A stretch of DNA of 18,357 nt from Roseovarius sp. M141 (GTDB taxonomy: Bacteria > Pseudomonadota > Alphaproteobacteria > Rhodobacterales > Rhodobacteraceae), in assembly GCF_024355225.1 (NCBI RefSeq), contig NZ_VCNH01000009.1, positions 1 through 18,357 of the forward strand, read 5' to 3'. A program made the position numbers and the translations under genes. How positions within the stretch are numbered: position 1 is the first letter of the stretch; the number at the start of each line of letters is the position of its first letter. Shown one piece after another: positions 14,352 through 18,357 of this stretch. The notes beneath the pieces are model-generated. The model searched no databases. It had not been told where the DNA came from and saw only the letters and a list, made by a program, of their open reading frames with translations.

Positions 14352-14374
14352 CATTGAACCGGAATGATCAGACG

Positions 14375-14403
14375 TTGCAGTGCAGCCTACTCACCACTAC
14401 GAT
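14375..14403 (+). promoter_or_regulatory. Possible promoter of the type I restriction-modification operon
   Basis: TTGCAG (14375-14380) and TACGAT (14398-14403) are 17 bases apart, in a 145-base gap after the RES toxin. The leader before hsdM is about 85 bases. The boxes are only moderately good. Confidence 0.35.
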
Positions 14404-14496
14404 TAGATCGGCTACGTACCGTAAAAAGCTCAATTCATTCAATAAAATGCCGCCATCAACTGATCTAGCATCTCATCAGGACTGCAAAACTCGCTC

Positions 14497-16892
14497 ATGA
14501 ACCAAATTGCTCACAACAGGCTCGTCTCTTTCATATGGTCTATCGCTGACGACTGCCTTCGCGACGTTTATGTCCGGGGGAAATACCGTGATGTCATCTT
14601 GCCGATGGTCGTGCTGCGTCGCCTCGATACCCTTCTGGAACCCACGAAAGCCGAGGTTCTAGAGGAGGTCCGCTTTCAGAAGGACGAAATGAAGGCGATC
14701 GAACTGGACGATGCCCCACTCAAGGCGGCCTCCGGTTACGTATTTTTCAACACCAGCAAATGGACGTTGAAACAGCTTCACGCCACCGCCACCAACAACC
14801 AGCAGATCCTGTTGGCCAACGTGGAAGACTACCTGGGCGGGTTCAGCGACAACGTCAAAGAGATCATCCAGCGATTCAAGCTACTGGAACAGATGCGCCA
14901 CATGGCCGACAAGCAGGTCCTGCTGGACGTGCTGGAAAAGTTCATCTCGCCGTACATCAACCTGACGCCGCACCTGCTCGAGGATCCCGAAGGCAATGCC
15001 ATGCCCGGCCTCAGCAACCTTGGTATGGGATATGTGTTCGAAGAACTGATCCGCAAATTCAACGAGGAAAACAACGAAGAGGCGGGCGAACACTTCACAC
15101 CGCGTGAGGTGATCCACCTGATGACCCACCTGGTCTTCGATCCGATCCGGGACCGGCTGCCCCCCGTCATGACCATCTACGACCCCGCCTGCGGCAGTGG
15201 CGGCATGCTGACGGAATCGCAAAACTACATCATCGACCCCGAGGGCCAGATCAAGGCGACCGGCGACGTCTACCTTTATGGCAAGGAAATCAACGACGAA
15301 ACCTATGCCATCTGCAAATCCGACATGATGATCAAGGGCAACAATCCCGAGAACATCAAGGTCGGCTCGACCCTGTCCACCGACGAATTCGCCGCACATC
15401 GTTTCGACTTCATGCTGTCCAACCCGCCCTACGGCAAAAGCTGGAACAGCGAGCTGAAACACATCAAGGACGGCAAGGATGTCATCGACCCCCGCTTCAA
15501 GGTCGATCTCAACGATTACTGGGGCAAAACCGAAACCTTGGACGCCACCCCGCGCTCCAGCGACGGCCAACTGCTGTTCCTGATGGAAATGGTGGGCAAG
15601 ATGAAGTCCACCAAGGACAGCCCCATCGGTGCGCGCATTGCGTCGGTGCATAACGGCTCCAGCCTGTTCACCGGCGACGCGGGCAGTGGCGAATCCAACA
15701 TTCGCCGCCATATCATCGAAAACGACATGCTGGATACGATCATCCAGCTGCCCAACAACCTGTTCTACAACACCGGCATCACCACCTACATCTGGCTTCT
15801 GACCAACGCCAAGCCCGAGACGCGCCGCGGCAAGGTCCAGCTGATCGACGCTAACCTGCTGTTCCGCAAGCTGCGCAAGAACCTTGGCGACAAGAACTGC
15901 GAATTCGCGCCTCAACATATCGACGAAATCGTCGCCGCGCATCTCGCCTTCCAACCGGTCGAGCGCCGGATCGACGGGAACGGTGATCCGACAGGCATTG
16001 CCGTGCAGATCTTCGACAACACCGATTTCGGCTATCACAAGGTCACCATCGAACGCCCCGACCGTCGCCGCGCCCAATTCAGCGCGGAACGGTTGGAAAC
16101 GCTGCGGTTCGACAAATCCCTGCGCGAACCGATGGCGCATCTTTGGGCCGAGCATGGTGAGGAGGTCTATCAGCCCGGTTTTCTGAAATCGCAGGCCAAG
16201 GCGATCCAAACCTGGTGCGAGGAACAGGACATCACCCTGAACGCCAAACAGCGCGGCAAGCTGGTCGATACGGCGCTCTGAGTCCGTCTGCGCGATCTGG
16301 TCGCGGTGGGCATGCAGCTGATGCAGGCTGTCGGCACCGAAGAGACCGCCGATTTCAACGCCTTTCGCGATAAGGTGGCCAAGATCCTGAAGGCCCGCAA
16401 GATCAAGCTATCCGCTACTGAGCGGAACGCGATCCTGAACGCGGTCAGCTGGTATGCCGAGGATGCGGGAGAAGGTCGTCGACAAATCCCGCAAACTCAG
16501 CGCGTCTGAGCTGAAGGCGATCACGGCCCGGTTGGGCTGTGACTTGGAGGAGCTTGCTGATTTTGGTCTTTATCGCCAGCCCGACGGCAATTTCCTGACC
16601 TATGAGACCAGCAGTGACTTGCGCGATAGCGAGGCAGTGCCGCTGAAAAGACAGCATCCACCGCTATTTCCGCGCCGAGGTGCAGCCGCATGTGGCCGAG
16701 GCCTGGATTAACCTGGATACGGTGAAGATCGGGTACGAGATCAGCTTCAACAAATACTTCTACCGCCACAAGCCGCTGCGCAGCCTGGATGCCGTGACGC
16801 AGGATATTCTTGCGCTGGAGGAAAAGGCTGACGGGCTGATGGCAGATATTCTTGGGGTCGAGATCGCTACCAAGCTGGAGCCAGCAGAATGA
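14497..16892 (+). CDS. hsdM: Type I restriction-modification methyltransferase subunit HsdM (nonsense codon plus two frameshifts)
   Basis: The N-terminus MNQIAHNRLVSFIWSIADDC is typical of HsdM. The SAM-binding motif DPACGSGGML starts at residue 229 and the catalytic NPPYG at residue 309. Together they define an N6-adenine methyltransferase that works as M2S or R2M2S with HsdS and HsdR. The frame is open for 594 residues to a TGA at 16279-16281, where the family has a Trp. In the same frame the protein resumes (RLRDLVAVGMQLMQAVGT ... FNAFRDKVAKILKARKIKLS), then shifts at about 16468 and 16650. The C-terminal domain ends GYEISFNKYFYRHKPLRS ... at the stop at 16892, giving about 797 residues. 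The first 594 residues alone hold the whole catalytic domain but lack the HsdS-contacting tail. Its stop overlaps hsdS (ATGA). Confidence 0.9.
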
Positions 16893-18216
16893 GTTTGGCG
16901 GCGTATCCGACCTATGGCAGCTATAAGGACAGCGGCGTTGAGTGGATCGGCGATGTCCCTAGCGAATGGCAAGTCGAGCCCTACGCCAGTGCGTCTACGA
17001 AAACCGGGAAAAAACACGCGTATGAAGCAAAAACACCGTGCTGTCTCTCAGCTATGGTCGCGTTATCGTGAAGGACGAGGACAAGCTGACCGGGCTGGTT
17101 CCCCGAAAGCTTCGAAACCTATCAGATCGTCCAGCCCGGTGACATCATCATTCGTGGCACTGATTTGCAGAACGATATGACGAGCCTTCGAACCGGACTA
17201 GCGAAAGACGTCGGCATCATCACGTCCGCTTACATAAACCTACGACCGAAGGCGCAGATCAACCAAGTTTTCCTGCATTATCTGCTTCATTCTTACGACG
17301 TGAAGAAGGTCTTTTATGCCTTGGGTTCGGGCCTACGCCAAAACCTGTCATATCTGGATTTCAAATACCTGAAATTGCCTATCCCATCCCCAGACGAACA
17401 GCGCGCCATTGCGGAGTTTCTGGATGGGAAATGCGCGGGGGTGGGAGGAGGCGGTGCGGATCAAGGAGGCGCAGATCGCCCTTTTGCACGAGCGGCGGCA
17501 GATCCCGATCCAGCATGCCGTTACCACCCGCGGCCGCCTGAACCCCGCCGCCCCCGATGAAGGGACAGCGGCATCGACTGGATCGGCCAAATCCCAGCGG
17601 GCATTGGGAGGTGAAGCGATTCACCAAAGAAATAGAGGTCAAAGAAGGCCCCCGGTATCGCCGGCTCTGTCGATTTTCACGACAGCGGCGTGCTCACTGA
17701 TCCGGATTTCGGGCGTTCGTGGCCGTCAAGTGACCCCTGAAGAGCTGCAATTTCTTATCGACTGCTTAAAGTTCGCCGAAAATGGGATCACTTCAAACTG
17801 ACAAAGGGCGACCTTGTCATCAGCGGCAGCGCGTCGACAGGATTTTGTCTCAGAAGTTGGCCCAGAGGCGGCAAGGGCTATTCTCTACACAGGCCTGATA
17901 AAGCTGAAAATTAAGCGCGCAAGCATTGAAAAGATATCTCGAGCATTTCCTCTCTTCAGATTTGTTCAACGTCCAGATTGAGCTTCCTAAAAAAGCTGGT
18001 AGCACGATTGCACATTATGGCCCGTCCCACCTCGGCAGAATGTTTGTCGTCATGCCTTTGATTGATGAACAACCAGAGATTTCGGTTTATTGCGATGGAT
18101 TGAATGCGCGCGTCGGTGAAGCCATCTCGATTAAGGCAAGACCAGATCGCCCCCTCCAAAGATACAAGGCCAGCCTGATCAACGCGGTAGTCACCGGCAG
18201 ATCAAGGTCGTCCTAG
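16889..18216 (+). CDS. hsdS: Type I specificity subunit HsdS (several frameshifts)
   Basis: The ATG at 16889 overlaps the hsdM stop. The N-terminus YPTYGSYKDSGVEWIGDVPS opens target-recognition domain 1. Pieces in later frames include VGIITSAYINLRPKAQINQV and KYLKLPIPSPDEQRAIAEFL. A central conserved helix (ALLHERRQ) precedes a second DSGIDWIG-like repeat, and a second domain runs through LIRISGVRGRQVT to GPSHLGRMFVVMPLIDEQPE. The gene ends with YKASLINAVVTG, the typical HsdS C-terminal helix. The two half-repeats each read part of a bipartite DNA target. Single-base indels, nearly all in runs (for example C4 near 17103), break the frame at least eight times. Lower GC in the recognition domains is usual for HsdS. 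Confidence 0.85.
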
Positions 18217-18223
18217 GGGTCAC

Positions 18224-18357
18224 ATGGTCAGCAATACCAGAAATCGCGCTGGAACAGGCCATTCAGAAACATTTGACCGGCCACACCACCGAAGGCGCAG
18301 GCCAGCCCGCACTGCCGGGTTCTGCCCCTATCGCATCAGCCAGCCCGGTGATTTTGA
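18224..18357 (+). CDS. hsdR: Type I restriction endonuclease subunit HsdR, 5' end only
   Basis: The ATG at 18224 follows AGGGG and lies 7 bases after the hsdS stop. MVSNT is followed, after one extra base, by EIALEQAIQKHLTGHTTE and later YRISQPGDF. Both segments belong to the N-terminus of HsdR, the ATP-dependent translocase/nuclease subunit. The rest, with the nuclease and DEAD-box motifs, lies beyond the window. Confidence 0.75.
   Translation, partial: MVSNTRNRAGTGHSETFDRPHHRRRRPARTAGFCPYRISQPGDF

Noticed and set aside
14881..16209. Long minus-strand open frame (442 codons) opposite hsdM
   Set aside because: It is the antisense shadow of the well-supported hsdM catalytic domain; its translation is Val/Asp/Gly-rich with no domain.

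Overview
The GC-rich sequence, codon use and gene content (CbtAB cobalt operon, Rhodobacterales-type phage replication genes) point to an alphaproteobacterium, most likely Rhodobacteraceae. The window is an accessory region made of a decayed cobalt-uptake locus, mobile-element debris, a tRNA-anchored integrative element and two defence or toxin modules.

Layout. (1) 1-514: a 5'-truncated, frame-broken copy of a phage cytosine methyltransferase, paralogous to the fuller copy at 11266-12452. It abuts a truncated cobW. (2) 518-2863, minus strand: promoter, cobalamin riboswitch, cbtB, cbtA, a membrane-anchored His-rich periplasmic protein, a DUF1636 protein and the first third of cobW. The order and the ATGA overlaps are intact, but most genes carry single-base frameshifts. 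(3) 2985-4004: scraps of IS3-like and IS66 transposases, a spanin-like phage lipoprotein, and unassigned sequence. (4) 4005-4264: the 3' half of an initiator tRNA (minus strand) with its terminator and flanking short repeats, read as an integration (att) site. (5) 4460-6488: a lower-GC, minus-strand two-gene operon with its own promoter, encoding a SAMHD1/YwfO-type HD phosphohydrolase and a YwgA-like protein. It is candidate defence cargo between the att site and the integrase. (6) 6859-13171: integrase, a hypothetical DNA-binding-like protein on the minus strand, an AlpA/MerR-like excisionase candidate, a small hypothetical protein, a VRR-NUC nuclease, a replication-initiator-like protein with an iteron array inside its gene, a C5 methyltransferase and a conserved phage hypothetical. 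(7) 13203-14351: Xre/RES toxin-antitoxin pair. (8) 14497-18357: type I restriction-modification locus hsdM-hsdS-hsdR, with hsdR running off the end.

Window-wide caveat. Most broken genes become full-length, family-like proteins if single bases are removed from (or, less often, added to) short homopolymer runs. This includes genes that should be under selection, such as the antitoxin beside an intact toxin. The frameshifts may therefore be partly or largely sequencing error rather than real decay. The truncated cobW, the half methyltransferase and the in-frame TGA in hsdM are not explained by homopolymer miscounts.
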